The translations under genes and the position numbers were made by a program. A stretch of DNA of 64,000 bases from CAVOKN01 sp963696505 (GTDB taxonomy: Bacteria > Pseudomonadota > Gammaproteobacteria > Burkholderiales > Rhodocyclaceae), in NCBI GenBank assembly GCA_963696505.1, contig CAVOKN010000005.1, forward strand, positions 21,448-85,447, given 5' to 3'. This document shows positions 25,110 through 32,916 of the stretch, piece after piece. The notes beneath the pieces are model-generated. The model had not been told where the DNA came from. It worked only from the letters and a program-made list of their open reading frames with translations, and did no database searches. Within the stretch, counting starts at the first letter, position 1. Each line of letters begins with the position of its first letter.

Positions 25110-26171
25110 TTACGGCTCGCGCTTTCCGGTGAGGCTGACCGCGGCCTCGTTGCGCTTCGCCGCCTCGCCTTCGACCCAGCGCAGCAGGCTGCCGGACGGA
25201 TTGGCACGCTGCACCGTGTTGCAGGCCGAGATGCACTGGCCGCACTGGGTGCAGGTGAACATGAACTGCTTGATGTTGCGCGGTTTGAGGCGCATCGGGC
25301 AGGCGTGGTCGCAGGCGGAATGGCAGCTCGCGCAGTCGGCGGCGCGCTTGCGCGCGAAGCCGACCACCATGCCGCCGCGGTTGCCCATCCAGGCGAGGCT
25401 CTGGAACAGGCCGACGGCGCAGGCGTAGCGGCAGAACAGATGGCGCGCGAACAGGAACTCGATGCTCAGCGCCGCGGTGCCGGCGCCGATGAACAGCGCC
25501 TCGTTGCGGGTCGGCGAAAGCGAGAACAGGTGCCCGTAGACCTCGAAGGGCGGGAGCAGATAGGTCAGCAGCACCACCGCCCAGACGAAGGCGAAGAACG
25601 CCGCCATGGGGACGACGACGAACCACCAGCGGGCGTCAACGCGGGTGGATCTGCCGTCGGGCTCCAGCAGGCGGTGCTCGCCCAGCAGCGCGGCGGCCAT
25701 GGGGCCGGGCTTGCGGTCCCAGATGCTGTGCTTGCCGCTGGCACGGCGCATCACGCGGTTGATGGTCTCCACCACCGAGAAGTGGGGGCAGAGCCAGCCG
25801 CAGTAGAGCCGCCCCCAGCGCCAGGCGGCGTAGATCAGCGCGCCGCCGGCGGCGAGGATGGGCACGAAAACACGCAGGACGAGATTGAGCGCCGCCTCGC
25901 CGGGACTGACTTTCCCCGCCAGGAAGTCGTCCAGGCCTATGGTCCAGGGCATGCCGAGGAAATAGGCGTGGCCCAGCGTCAGGTCGTAGCGCAGCAGGTC
26001 GAACACCGGTGCGAACACGAACAGGATGAAAAAGCCCATCTGCCACAGCAGGCGACGGCGCTGGGTGCGGGGCGTGGCTCTACCCGAGGCGGTCTTGTCC
26101 GCTGCTATCGCGGCGATGGCTATGAATTTGCGATAGCCCGGCACGACCGCGGCCTTTGCGATTTCACTCAC
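25110..26171 (-). CDS. Membrane polyferredoxin (NapH/NosR/CcoG-like 4Fe-4S protein)
   Basis: The 353-aa protein has about five membrane helices and cytoplasmic cysteine motifs: YCGWLCPHF, CRYACAVGLFQ, then a dicluster ferredoxin part CASCHSACDHACPM and CTQCGQCISACNTV. This layout is that of NapH- and NosR-type electron-transfer proteins. Position between norD and norQ suggests it moves electrons or supports maturation of the nitric oxide reductase. It overlaps the preceding small membrane gene by 8 bp, so it is part of the same operon. Confidence 0.82.
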   Translation of the reverse strand: MSEIAKAAVVPGYRKFIAIAAIAADKTASGRATPRTQRRRLLWQMGFFILFVFAPVFDLLRYDLTLGHAYFLGMPWTIGLDDFLAGKVSPGEAALNLVLRVFVPILAAGGALIYAAWRWGRLYCGWLCPHFSVVETINRVMRRASGKHSIWDRKPGPMAAALLGEHRLLEPDGRSTRVDARWWFVVVPMAAFFAFVWAVVLLTYLLPPFEVYGHLFSLSPTRNEALFIGAGTAALSIEFLFARHLFCRYACAVGLFQSLAWMGNRGGMVVGFARKRAADCASCHSACDHACPMRLKPRNIKQFMFTCTQCGQCISACNTVQRANPSGSLLRWVEGEAAKRNEAAVSLTGKREP

Positions 26172-26571
26172 AACGTCTTCCCACCAGGGGATAGACGAAT
26201 TCCTTGCCGCCCATCGCCTTCACCAGTCCCCACACGCCGAGCAGGATCAGCGTCGAATGCACGCAGGTGAACCACAGGATGACGATGACCCAGGTCCACA
26301 CCGACTGGAATCCGCCCAGGCCGATGACCGCGACATTGGCAATGACGAGCAGCATGCCGGCCCAGATGCTGGCCTCGAAGGTCTGCTCGATGTGGCAGCG
26401 GGCGAGCGGCGGCGCGTTCTTGCGGCGCTTGAGCCACAGCCAGAGGATGCCGAGGAAGGCGAGGCCGGGAGCCAGCATCAGGTTGACGAGGAACAGCGCC
26501 TCGGCGGCGACCGCCAGGTCCTGGCCTTCGGGGGCCGCGCGCAGGCCGCCTCTATCCGCCAAAGGTGGCAT
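26164..26571 (-). CDS. Small three-helix membrane protein in nor cluster (DUF4870-like)
   Basis: The 135-aa protein has three hydrophobic helices (LFLVNLMLAPGLAFLGILWL, WAGMLLVIANVAVIGLGGF, WTWVIVILWFTCVHSTLILL). A His-Gln pair in ARCHIEQTFEAS before helix 2 recalls Tic20/DUF4870 proteins. The start overlaps the end of norQ by 20 bp and the end overlaps the polyferredoxin gene by 8 bp. Function is not known; the overlaps suggest a genuine and dosage-linked member of the nor accessory set. Confidence 0.65.
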   Translation of the reverse strand: MPPLADRGGLRAAPEGQDLAVAAEALFLVNLMLAPGLAFLGILWLWLKRRKNAPPLARCHIEQTFEASIWAGMLLVIANVAVIGLGGFQSVWTWVIVILWFTCVHSTLILLGVWGLVKAMGGKEFVYPLVGRRCE

Positions 26572-27358
26572 TGACCACTTCCAGCAGCGCGGCGTTGATT
26601 TCGGGATCGTCCGACAGCGTTTCCACCAGCGACACGCGGCAGGCTTCCAGCGGGTCCATGCCGTCGCGCACCAGGGTCGCGGCATAGACCAGCAGGCGCG
26701 TGCTGGCGACTTCCTCCAGGTCCACGTCCTTCAGCGCGCGGAAGGAGCGGGCGATCGACACCAGGCGTTTGGCATTCATCGCGTCGATGCCGGTCTCGCC
26801 GATCAGGATCGCCTCCTCCCGCGCCGCTTCGGGAAAGTCGAAGCGCAGCGCGACGAAGCGCTGGCGCGTCGAGGGCTTGAGGCCCTTGAGGAAGTTCTGG
26901 TAGCCCGGGTTGTAAGAGATCACCAGCATGAAGCCAGGCGGGGCGGCGAGCTGCTCGCCGGTGCGGTCGATCGGCAGTATGCGGCGGTCATCGGCGAGCG
27001 GATGCAGCACCACCGTCGTGTCCTTGCGCGCCTCGACGATCTCGTCCAGGTAGCAGATGCCGCCCTCGCGCACCGCGCGCGTGAGCGGGCCGTCGCTCCA
27101 GAAGGTCTCGCCCTCGCCGATCAAATGCCGCCCGACGAGGTCGGCGGCGGTGAGATCGTCGTGGCAGGCGACGGTGTGCAGCGGCAGCCCCAGCTTCGCC
27201 GCCATGAAGGAGACGAAACGCGTCTTGCCACAGCCGGTGGGGCCCTTGATCAGCAGCGGCAGGCGGTTGCGCCAGGCGCGCTCGAACACCTCGACCTCGT
27301 TGCCCGCCGGCTGGTAGAAGGGCAGTAGCACCGCCGCGGGAGTCTGCATTTCCATCAC
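26552..27358 (-). CDS. norQ: NorQ, MoxR-type AAA+ ATPase
   Basis: NorQ is the ATPase partner of NorD in activating nitric oxide reductase. The 268-aa protein has Walker A GPTGCGKTRF, ACHDDLTAADLVGRHL, Walker B CYLDEIVEARKD, and SYNPGYQNFLKGLK. It is clearly a paralogue of the cbbQ product at 9.3 kb, sharing the same motifs in the same spacing. The norQ label follows from the adjacent norD and norE-like genes. Confidence 0.88.
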   Translation of the reverse strand: MMEMQTPAAVLLPFYQPAGNEVEVFERAWRNRLPLLIKGPTGCGKTRFVSFMAAKLGLPLHTVACHDDLTAADLVGRHLIGEGETFWSDGPLTRAVREGGICYLDEIVEARKDTTVVLHPLADDRRILPIDRTGEQLAAPPGFMLVISYNPGYQNFLKGLKPSTRQRFVALRFDFPEAAREEAILIGETGIDAMNAKRLVSIARSFRALKDVDLEEVASTRLLVYAATLVRDGMDPLEACRVSLVETLSDDPEINAALLEVVNATFGG

Positions 27359-27436
27359 ATCAGTGCCCGCCGGGCCGCCCCAAGGGCACTGACGCCCCCT
27401 CGGGGGGCAGCGAACGAAGTGAGCGTGGGGGCAGCC
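27359..27436. repeat. Dispersed betaproteobacterial intergenic repeat
   Basis: The arms CCCCCTCGGGGGG and GCGAACGAAGTGAGCGTGGGG form a palindrome-rich unit of a type commonly scattered between betaproteobacterial genes. It separates norF-like from norQ inside the cluster. Confidence 0.6.
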
Positions 27437-27730
27437 TCATCTCAATCCCATCCAATAGGCCAGCGCGATCAGCGCCAGCACCAGCACCAGCCAGCCTAGC
27501 ACGAGCAGCCGCCACTTCAGGCGCACGCAGCGCAGTCCCATGAAGTCGTCGATCACCAGTCGGCCCTTGACCAGCGAGATGACGAGCAGGCCGATGGCCG
27601 CGGCGCTGCCGCCGCCGGCGAACTCGCCCGCCGCCCACATCGCCACGGTGGCTACCGCCAGGATGGCGAAGGCGATGTTGTAGCGCCGCACTTCGCCGGC
27701 GCCGGAGCAGGTCTTGGAAACGGTGCTCAT
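27437..27730 (-). CDS. NorF-like / cytochrome c oxidase subunit IV-like protein
   Basis: The 97-aa membrane protein has three hydrophobic helices and the stretch VISLVKGRLVIDDFMGLR, characteristic of prokaryotic cytochrome-oxidase subunit-IV and NorF-type proteins. NorF supports nitric oxide reductase activity in Paracoccus. The start codon overlaps the stop of norE (ATGA). The start MSTVSKTC is preferred over an upstream in-frame ATG that would run into norE. Confidence 0.72.
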   Translation of the reverse strand: MSTVSKTCSGAGEVRRYNIAFAILAVATVAMWAAGEFAGGGSAAAIGLLVISLVKGRLVIDDFMGLRCVRLKWRLLVLGWLVLVLALIALAYWMGLR

Positions 27731-28344
27731 CGCAGCAGATACACCAGGGGGAACAGCACGATCCACACCAGATCGACCATGTGCCAGTAGCTCGCGCCGC
27801 TCTCCATGCCGTTCATGTTGGCCGGGCCGTAGCGGCCGCGGCGCGCGTTCACCATCAGTGCCGCCAGGATCACCATGCCGAGTATGACGTGCATGAAGTG
27901 GAAGAAGGTCAGCGAGATGTAGAACATGTAGAAGCTGTTGGTGGACAGGTTGATGCCGGCGGAGAACTTGTCCGCATACTCGGCCGCCTTGACCACCAGG
28001 AAGCCGGCGCCCACCGCCAACGCCCAGGCGAGCCAGCGTGCGGCAATGCGCGAGGCATCGGCCCGCGCCGCGGCCACCGCTCGGGCGACGAAGAAGCTGC
28101 CGGTGATCAGCAACAGGGTGTTCACCATCCCTGCCTGGCGGTCCAGGGTGCGCTGGTAGGTGTCAAACAGCTCGATGTTGTTGAGGCGCGTGAAGGCGTA
28201 GGCGGTGAAGAACACGCCGAAAACCAGCAACTCGGCCAGGATGAAGATCCAGATCGCGAGGTCGCCGGGCAGGTGTTCGCTGATCTCGGCGGGGTGCGAC
28301 ACCGCAACCGCGTCGTCGCCGGAGAGAGGCAGGCGCTGGGGCAT
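27727..28344 (-). CDS. norE: NorE, cytochrome c oxidase subunit III-like protein
   Basis: The 205-aa membrane protein has five helices of the haem-copper oxidase subunit III fold. It shows HLPGDLAIWIFILAELLVFG, NTLLLITGSFFVARAV, FFHFMHVILGMVIL and YWHMVDLVWIVLFPLVYL. Short subunit-III proteins next to norQ/norD are NorE, which boosts nitric oxide reductase activity. It is the first gene of the minus-strand cluster. The region upstream is repeats and degraded genes, so norCB are not next to it. Confidence 0.82.
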   Translation of the reverse strand: MPQRLPLSGDDAVAVSHPAEISEHLPGDLAIWIFILAELLVFGVFFTAYAFTRLNNIELFDTYQRTLDRQAGMVNTLLLITGSFFVARAVAAARADASRIAARWLAWALAVGAGFLVVKAAEYADKFSAGINLSTNSFYMFYISLTFFHFMHVILGMVILAALMVNARRGRYGPANMNGMESGASYWHMVDLVWIVLFPLVYLLR

Positions 28345-28390
28345 TGTTTTGTGGGGGCGCGTCCGGGGTTCTGATTGACAATGAAGCTCA

Positions 28391-28480
28391 GCACTCACCC
28401 TCTCCCCAACCCCTCCCCCATCGAGGGGGAGGGGCCTGGCTCCCTCTCCCCTCGTGGGAGAGAGCTGGGGTGAGGGGGCA
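28391..28480. repeat. GC-rich double palindrome upstream of norE
   Basis: Two adjacent palindromes, CCCTCCCCCATCGAGGGGGAGGG-like and CCCTCTCCCCTCGTGGGAGAG-like, belong to the dispersed family at 9161 and 12259. They lie in the norE leader. Confidence 0.65.
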
Positions 28481-28639
28481 AGCGACGGTGCCTGAGGGCT
28501 GAGCATTCTTGCTAATCAAGAGCATCCGGGGTTGGAAGGGGCAAAGCCTAACAGTTGAAGCCGAAACCAAAATTGACCTGGATTAGGTGGCCGGGGGATG
28601 GCGCCGACGCTGGACAATCCGATCGATCGGGCAAGCTGG

Positions 28640-28850
28640 CTGACCATCGAGTATCTTCGGCGCCGAGGACAGGTTCCCTACCGGAACGCCAGCATCTGCG
28701 GCAACAGCCGGGTTGTGTTCAACATCGGTGGCAACAAGTACCGTCTGGTCGTGGTGGTCCAGTACCGGGGGTTGGACCGTGTGGGTGAAGTTCATCGGAA
28801 CCCATGCCCGGTACAACCGAATAGACGTGGAGACCGTGAACGAATACTAG
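28640..28850 (+). pseudogene. HigB-like toxin remnant (truncated, frameshifted)
   Basis: One frame reads NSRVVFNIGGNKYRLVVVV and the continuing frame reads VWVKFIGTHARYNRIDVET followed by a stop at 28848-28850. Together they match the C-terminal two thirds of a RelE-superfamily HigB mRNA interferase. The N-terminus is missing or scrambled and there is a frameshift near 28780. It is inactive by structure. Confidence 0.75.
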
Positions 28851-28851
28851 G

Positions 28852-29169
28852 GCGATCCGTAACGACGACGACCTGCGGGCTGTGCTGCGCCGTCTCCAAG
28901 CGGTATTCCAGGCGCAAGCGGGCACGCCGGAGGCGGACGAGATGGAAGTTCTCGTGGCCTTGATAAGAGGCCTATGAGAACAAGCATTACCCGATCGGCC
29001 CGGCCGATCCGATCGAGGCCATCAAGTTCCGCATGGCGCAGCAGGGGCTGACGCCCCGAGACCTGGAGGCGTTCATCGGCCCCAGCGGCCGCGTTTCCGA
29101 AGTCATGAACGGGAAGCGTCCCCTGAGTCTGCGCATGACAAGCGCCTGCACGACGGCCGGCACATCCCT
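28852..29169 (+). pseudogene. HigA-like antitoxin remnant (two frameshifts)
   Basis: Pieces read AIRNDDDLRAVLRRLQAVF, AGTPEADEMEVLVALI, then in another frame YENKHYPIGPADPIEAIKFR and LTPRDLEAFIGPSGRVSEVM, then RLHDGRHIP. This is the XRE-type HigA that follows HigB. Frameshifts lie near 28972 and 29137. It directly follows the higB remnant, so a whole higBA locus has decayed here. Confidence 0.75.
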
Positions 29170-29283
29170 TAAGAGGGCCTCCCGGCGCGGGCCGCTTGAC
29201 AGCCTGTCGGATTCATCAGCCCGGCAAATCGGGCATCGTCCCTGGAGCCTGAGCGCACGATCCGTTTCCGACCGATAGCGCGC

Positions 29284-29562
29284 GCGACCGACTATCTGCT
29301 GCCGCCCTCAGTGCAGGACGGGTTACCGCAAGCGCACCAGGCGCGCTACGCGGTGGATGTGGCGGAAGGCCCGGACCTGTCGGAACCGTAGCGAGCCTGC
29401 GCCGGTCGATGTAGCGCCGCTTGACACCCGGCACTGCTGCTGTCGCTGTTGATCTACGGCTACGCTACCGGCACGCGTTCGAGCTGCAAGATCGGGCGAG
29501 CCACCTACGACTCGCAAGCCTTCCGCTTCATTGCCTGCGACCAGCATCCGGACCACGACTCA
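29284..29562 (+). pseudogene. IS1182-family transposase fragments
   Basis: A first piece reads ATDYLLPPSVQDGLPQAHQA (29284-29391, stop). A second reads HPALLLSLLIYGYATGTRSS and ATYDSQAFRFIACDQHPDHD (29425-29562). Both belong to the N-terminal part of IS1182-type transposases. The catalytic part is missing. No ends were found. Confidence 0.7.
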
Positions 29563-29563
29563 G

Positions 29564-29865
29564 GCCGACGCACGAAATATCCACGGCATTTCGCCGGCGA
29601 TGGTCGCACAAGCGCCGACACTCGGAGCGCTGCTGCCCATGGTTGCCGACGCGGTTCGGGACTGCCGGGTGGTCATCTACAACGCGGCCTTCGACCTGCA
29701 GTTCTTCCCAAAGGAGTCGTTCAATGACGAGCGGGTGGAATGCGCGATGCTGCAGTACGCCGAGTGAAAGGGCGACTGGAACAGCGACTGGAATCACCCC
29801 TATGGCAACCACTGCTGGCACAAGCTTGACGTGGCAGCGCGCGCCAGCCACGGGATTCGATGCCG
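29564..29865 (+). pseudogene. 3'-5' exonuclease (DnaQ-like) fragment
   Basis: The frame reads ADARNIHGISPAMVAQAPTL, then VVIYNAAFDLQFFPKESF and ERVECAMLQYAE followed by a stop, and continues KGDWNSDW..WHKLDVAARA. These are the middle motifs of a DEDD-type exonuclease, with the second Asp in YNAAFD. The N-terminal DxE motif and the C-terminus are absent. It joins directly to the IS1182 fragment, so the junction is a deletion scar. Confidence 0.65.
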
Positions 29866-30530
29866 ACATCGAATGGCTCCGTGCCCAAGGGGGCACGATG
29901 GCCTGCCGGCATGTGTGCCGGTATTCCGGAGCGGTGCCGGTAGCCGCCATGGCTGCTGATTTGGGTCGAGCCGTCTGAGGACTTCACCCTCTATGGGACG
30001 CCTGATCGGCCGTAGGAGCCATCGGGCCTCGCGCGCGCTGCGACCGCGGTGTAGTCGGCACCGGTCATTGAGCTGTGCTGGCAACGAGAAGGACGGTTTG
30101 CCCCGAGAATGCCGTTCGGACCCGACCCCGAGCCGCTGTAGTACATCCAGAAATGATTGCCCAGCAGCCGACATTCAGCGCGCGCCCTGCCAGCCGGCCG
30201 CCAAACCCTCGCCTCCGGAGCCGGGTGCGCTGCCTGCCGGACCGCCCGTCCACATCTCGGCAAACAGGCGCACTCGCATTGGCATGAGCCTGCAGGCCGT
30301 CACCAGGTGCGGCGGTGCCGGACTGAACTCCCAGTCAGGAAGCACGCGGACCAAGTGGCCACTGAAGAGGTCCGCGCACGCCACGCGAGTTCCATCATCA
30401 CACCAGCGTGGCCTCGCATCAGTGCGGCCAGCAGAACATCAAACCCCTGGGGCAGGCCTTTCGCGATGCAGGACGGTTGTGGGCAGCCCGAGCCATGACG
30501 ACGATCAGCGTGAGCGGTCGCCGCCGACTC
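29866..30530. other. Unassigned stretch in decayed region
   Basis: No convincing intact gene is seen. A minus-strand stretch near 30075-30180 reads CRLLGNHFWMYYSGSGSGPN, which looks like a piece of a real protein but is not one I recognise. The rest has short, uneven frames consistent with eroded sequence. Confidence 0.4.
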
Positions 30531-30968
30531 CTACGTGGGGGCGAGCAGCGTAAACTGGTTGCGCGCCAGCAGCTTCCTGAAGTCTCGATCGAAGCTGACC
30601 AGGTGCTCGCCCCGTTGAGCTACGGCCGCTGATAGCCAGGCATCCGGGACATCGTTGCCACCCAGTTGCCTGTCGAGACAGAGCTGGCGCAGTTTCGACC
30701 ACTCCGGGCCCAATGGCGCTAATTGCACGCCGGGCGACGCCAACAGCGCGTTGACGAGCGCCACGGCATCTTCGATCGGCGTAGGCATCTGGAAGATCTT
30801 TGGGCTGGTGACCAGCCGCAGAAAGCTGGCCAGCACCATCGGCATCAGCGTGAACGCCGCGCCCGCCCCGGATGCGTTGACCGCCTCTTCGATCCAAGCG
30901 CGCGCCACGGCATGATGTGGATGATCGGTGCGCGAAGCAGCGACCAGCACGTTGACATCAGGCGTCAT
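30531..30968 (-). CDS. vapC: VapC-family PIN-domain toxin
   Basis: VapC toxins are PIN ribonucleases. The 145-aa protein has the first catalytic Asp in MTPDVNVLVAASRTDHP, a central acidic residue in APLGPEW..DRQLGGNDVPDAWL, and the last Asp in LVSFDRDFRKL. All acidic positions appear present, so it should be active. It overlaps the vapB stop by 11 bp on the same strand. It is the only intact system in the decayed patch. Confidence 0.88.
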   Translation of the reverse strand: MTPDVNVLVAASRTDHPHHAVARAWIEEAVNASGAGAAFTLMPMVLASFLRLVTSPKIFQMPTPIEDAVALVNALLASPGVQLAPLGPEWSKLRQLCLDRQLGGNDVPDAWLSAAVAQRGEHLVSFDRDFRKLLARNQFTLLAPT

Positions 30969-31209
30969 CGCCTAGGGCATCGAGCAAGGCCTTGTTGCTC
31001 AGCGGGTCAACACCTGTCACCAGACCGCCGCGGCCCTTGAATACCGGCAAGCGAACCCGCCCCTTCTTCGCGGAAGCGGCCTTCGCGCGAAGTCGCAGCT
31101 GCAGCCCTTCCTCAATCAAGCGCGTCAGGCTGGTACGTTGCTGGGCCGCAAGCGCCTTTGCATCGGCGAGCAGTTGATCGTTGAGATCCAGGGTGGTCTT
31201 CATGGACAT
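30958..31209 (-). CDS. vapB: VapB-family antitoxin
   Basis: The 83-aa antitoxin begins MSMKTTLDLNDQLLADAKAL, a ribbon-helix-helix N-terminus. A basic linker (AKAASAKKGRVRLPVFKG) and a C-terminal toxin-binding tail follow. A second possible start is two codons on. The upstream palindrome TACAG-ATTT-CTGTA lies 4 bp before the start and is a probable autoregulatory operator. Confidence 0.82.
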   Translation of the reverse strand: MSMKTTLDLNDQLLADAKALAAQQRTSLTRLIEEGLQLRLRAKAASAKKGRVRLPVFKGRGGLVTGVDPLSNKALLDALGDDA

Positions 31210-31213
31210 ATGA

Positions 31214-31227
31214 TACAGATTTCTGTA
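31214..31227. promoter_or_regulatory. Probable vapBC operator palindrome
   Basis: The palindrome is TACAG (31214-31218), ATTT, CTGTA (31223-31227), directly upstream of vapB. Its position fits VapBC repression of its own promoter. Confidence 0.55.
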
Positions 31228-31312
31228 CCAACGATGCAAGTGCAGCCCCGCTCTGGCCGTAGCCCGAAGGTGGCGGGACAATAGCTGCCTCTTTGCTTTC
31301 GATGGATTCCCG

Positions 31313-31888
31313 ATGCAACCCGGCCATGCCCATCCCCAGGAGCCCTCCGACTGGGTGCGGCGCTTCGCGGCGCTGATCCGCTCCGGTGGCGAGGTGCTGG
31401 ACCTCGCCTGTGGCGCCGGCCGTCATGCGCGCTGGCTTGCCGCTCGGGGTCACGTTGTGGACGCCGTCGACCGCGATGCCGGGTGCATCAACGGGCTGGC
31501 GGGCGTCGTGGGCGTCCGGCCGCTTGTCGCCGACCTGGAGGACGCGCCCTGGCCCTATCCGGGGCGGAACTGGGATGCCATCGTCGTGGCGAACTACCTG
31601 CACCGGCCGCTGCTGCCGCTGCTGATCGCCTCGTTGCGCCCGGAGGGCGTGCTGATCTATGAAACCTTCATGATCGGCAACGAGCGCTTCGGCCGGCCGT
31701 CGAATCCCGACTTCCTGCTGCAGCCCGGCGAGCTGCTGCGGGTCGTCGAGGGGATGCTGGTGGTGATTGCCTTCGAGCAGGGCGAGACGGCCGCGCCAAA
31801 GTCAGCCGTGGTGCAGCGCCTGTGCGCCGTCCAGACGGCCGACGCGGGCGGCGTCAGCCTGCCAGGATGGCCTGGGCCAGACGTTTGA
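31313..31888 (+). CDS. Class I SAM-dependent methyltransferase
   Basis: The 191-aa protein has motif I VLDLACGAGRHARWLAARG, motif II acidic DAVDRD, VADLEDAPWP and the WDAIVVANYLHRPLL segment of motif IV. It is a small TehB/UbiE-like methyltransferase whose substrate is not evident. It runs convergent to mnmH and overlaps its end by 35 bp. Orthologues often sit beside selenium or rhodanese genes, but that is not proof of function. Confidence 0.75.
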   Translation: MQPGHAHPQEPSDWVRRFAALIRSGGEVLDLACGAGRHARWLAARGHVVDAVDRDAGCINGLAGVVGVRPLVADLEDAPWPYPGRNWDAIVVANYLHRPLLPLLIASLRPEGVLIYETFMIGNERFGRPSNPDFLLQPGELLRVVEGMLVVIAFEQGETAAPKSAVVQRLCAVQTADAGGVSLPGWPGPDV

Positions 31889-32912
31889 CCGCCGGCGGCG
31901 ACAGATCCTCGGTGGCGTAGGCGGGCGCTTCCGGGTAATGGACGTAGTTGCGGTCCTGGGAGCGGTAGTAGAGCGGGTCGTAGTGCTGCGCCAGCAGTTC
32001 CTCCACCAGTTCTGCCCAGGCGCCCGCGTCGGTCATGCTTTTCCAGCGCTCCATCGTTTCGACGCTTTGCAGGCCGCGCAGGCAGTCGATACGCGCCTTG
32101 AGCCGCGCCGGGTCGGCGAGGAAGTAGTCGTAGTCGCCGATCAGGAAGCGCACCCGGGCGCTCAGCGTGGCTTCGATCTTCAGGCAGGGACTGGCGCGCA
32201 TGGTTTCGATCAGGCCCTCGGGCACCTGGAGCATGCCGATCTTGCGGCTTTCCGCCTCGACGAACACCGGCCGCCCAGCATCCAGTTCGGTCAGGGCGGC
32301 GTAGAGCCTGGACTCGAACATCTTCTGCGAGGGCTGGGGCGCGTCCGGCAGGTCGCCCAGCACCGAGCCCTTGTGCGCCGCCAGTTCTTCCAGGTCCAGC
32401 ACCTGGCCGCCCAGCGCCGCCAGGGCCTGGAGCACGCGGCTCTTGCCGCTGCCGGTGGCCCCGCAGACGACGCGGTAGTCGAAGCTGCGGGGCCGGGTCT
32501 GCAATTCCGCGACGACGTGGCGGCGATAGCTCTTGTAGCCGCCTTCCAGCGCGTGGGCGTCCCAGCCGATCTGGCGCAGCACGTGGGTGAAGCCGCCGCT
32601 GCGCTTGCCGCCGCGCCAGCAATAGACCAGCGGCCGCCACTCCCGCGGGCGCTCAATGAAGCGCGCCTCGATGTGCGCGGCGATGTGGCGCAGCACCAGC
32701 ACCGCGCCGGCCTTCTTGGCGGCGAAGGGCGAGTCCTGCTTGTAAAGCGTGCCGATGCGCGCCCGCTCCTCGTTGTCGAGCACAGGGCAGTTGATGGCGC
32801 CGGGCACGTGATCGTCGGCGAACTCGGCGGGCGAGCGCACGTCGATGATCTCGTCAAATTCGGCCGTCTGTGCTAGCTTGGCCGCCCCCTGTCTGGACTC
32901 TCTGGCTGTCAC
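31854..32912 (-). CDS. mnmH: tRNA 2-selenouridine synthase MnmH
   Basis: MnmH (SelU) replaces the sulfur of 2-thiouridine-34 in tRNA with selenium from selenophosphate, through a geranylated intermediate. The 352-aa protein has an N-terminal rhodanese domain with DVRSPAEFADDHVPGAIN and the catalytic cysteine in VYCWRGGKRSGG. A P-loop domain with GATGSGKSRVLQAL follows. Length is normal. It is divergent from selD with 4 bp between start codons, consistent with shared control. Confidence 0.93.
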   Translation of the reverse strand: MTARESRQGAAKLAQTAEFDEIIDVRSPAEFADDHVPGAINCPVLDNEERARIGTLYKQDSPFAAKKAGAVLVLRHIAAHIEARFIERPREWRPLVYCWRGGKRSGGFTHVLRQIGWDAHALEGGYKSYRRHVVAELQTRPRSFDYRVVCGATGSGKSRVLQALAALGGQVLDLEELAAHKGSVLGDLPDAPQPSQKMFESRLYAALTELDAGRPVFVEAESRKIGMLQVPEGLIETMRASPCLKIEATLSARVRFLIGDYDYFLADPARLKARIDCLRGLQSVETMERWKSMTDAGAWAELVEELLAQHYDPLYYRSQDRNYVHYPEAPAYATEDLSPPAVKRLAQAILAG

Positions 32913-32916
32913 GGCT

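Noticed and set aside
31313..31888. Methyltransferase as a selenium-methylating enzyme
   Set aside because: Only position beside mnmH suggests it; the fold is generic and nothing in the sequence indicates the substrate.
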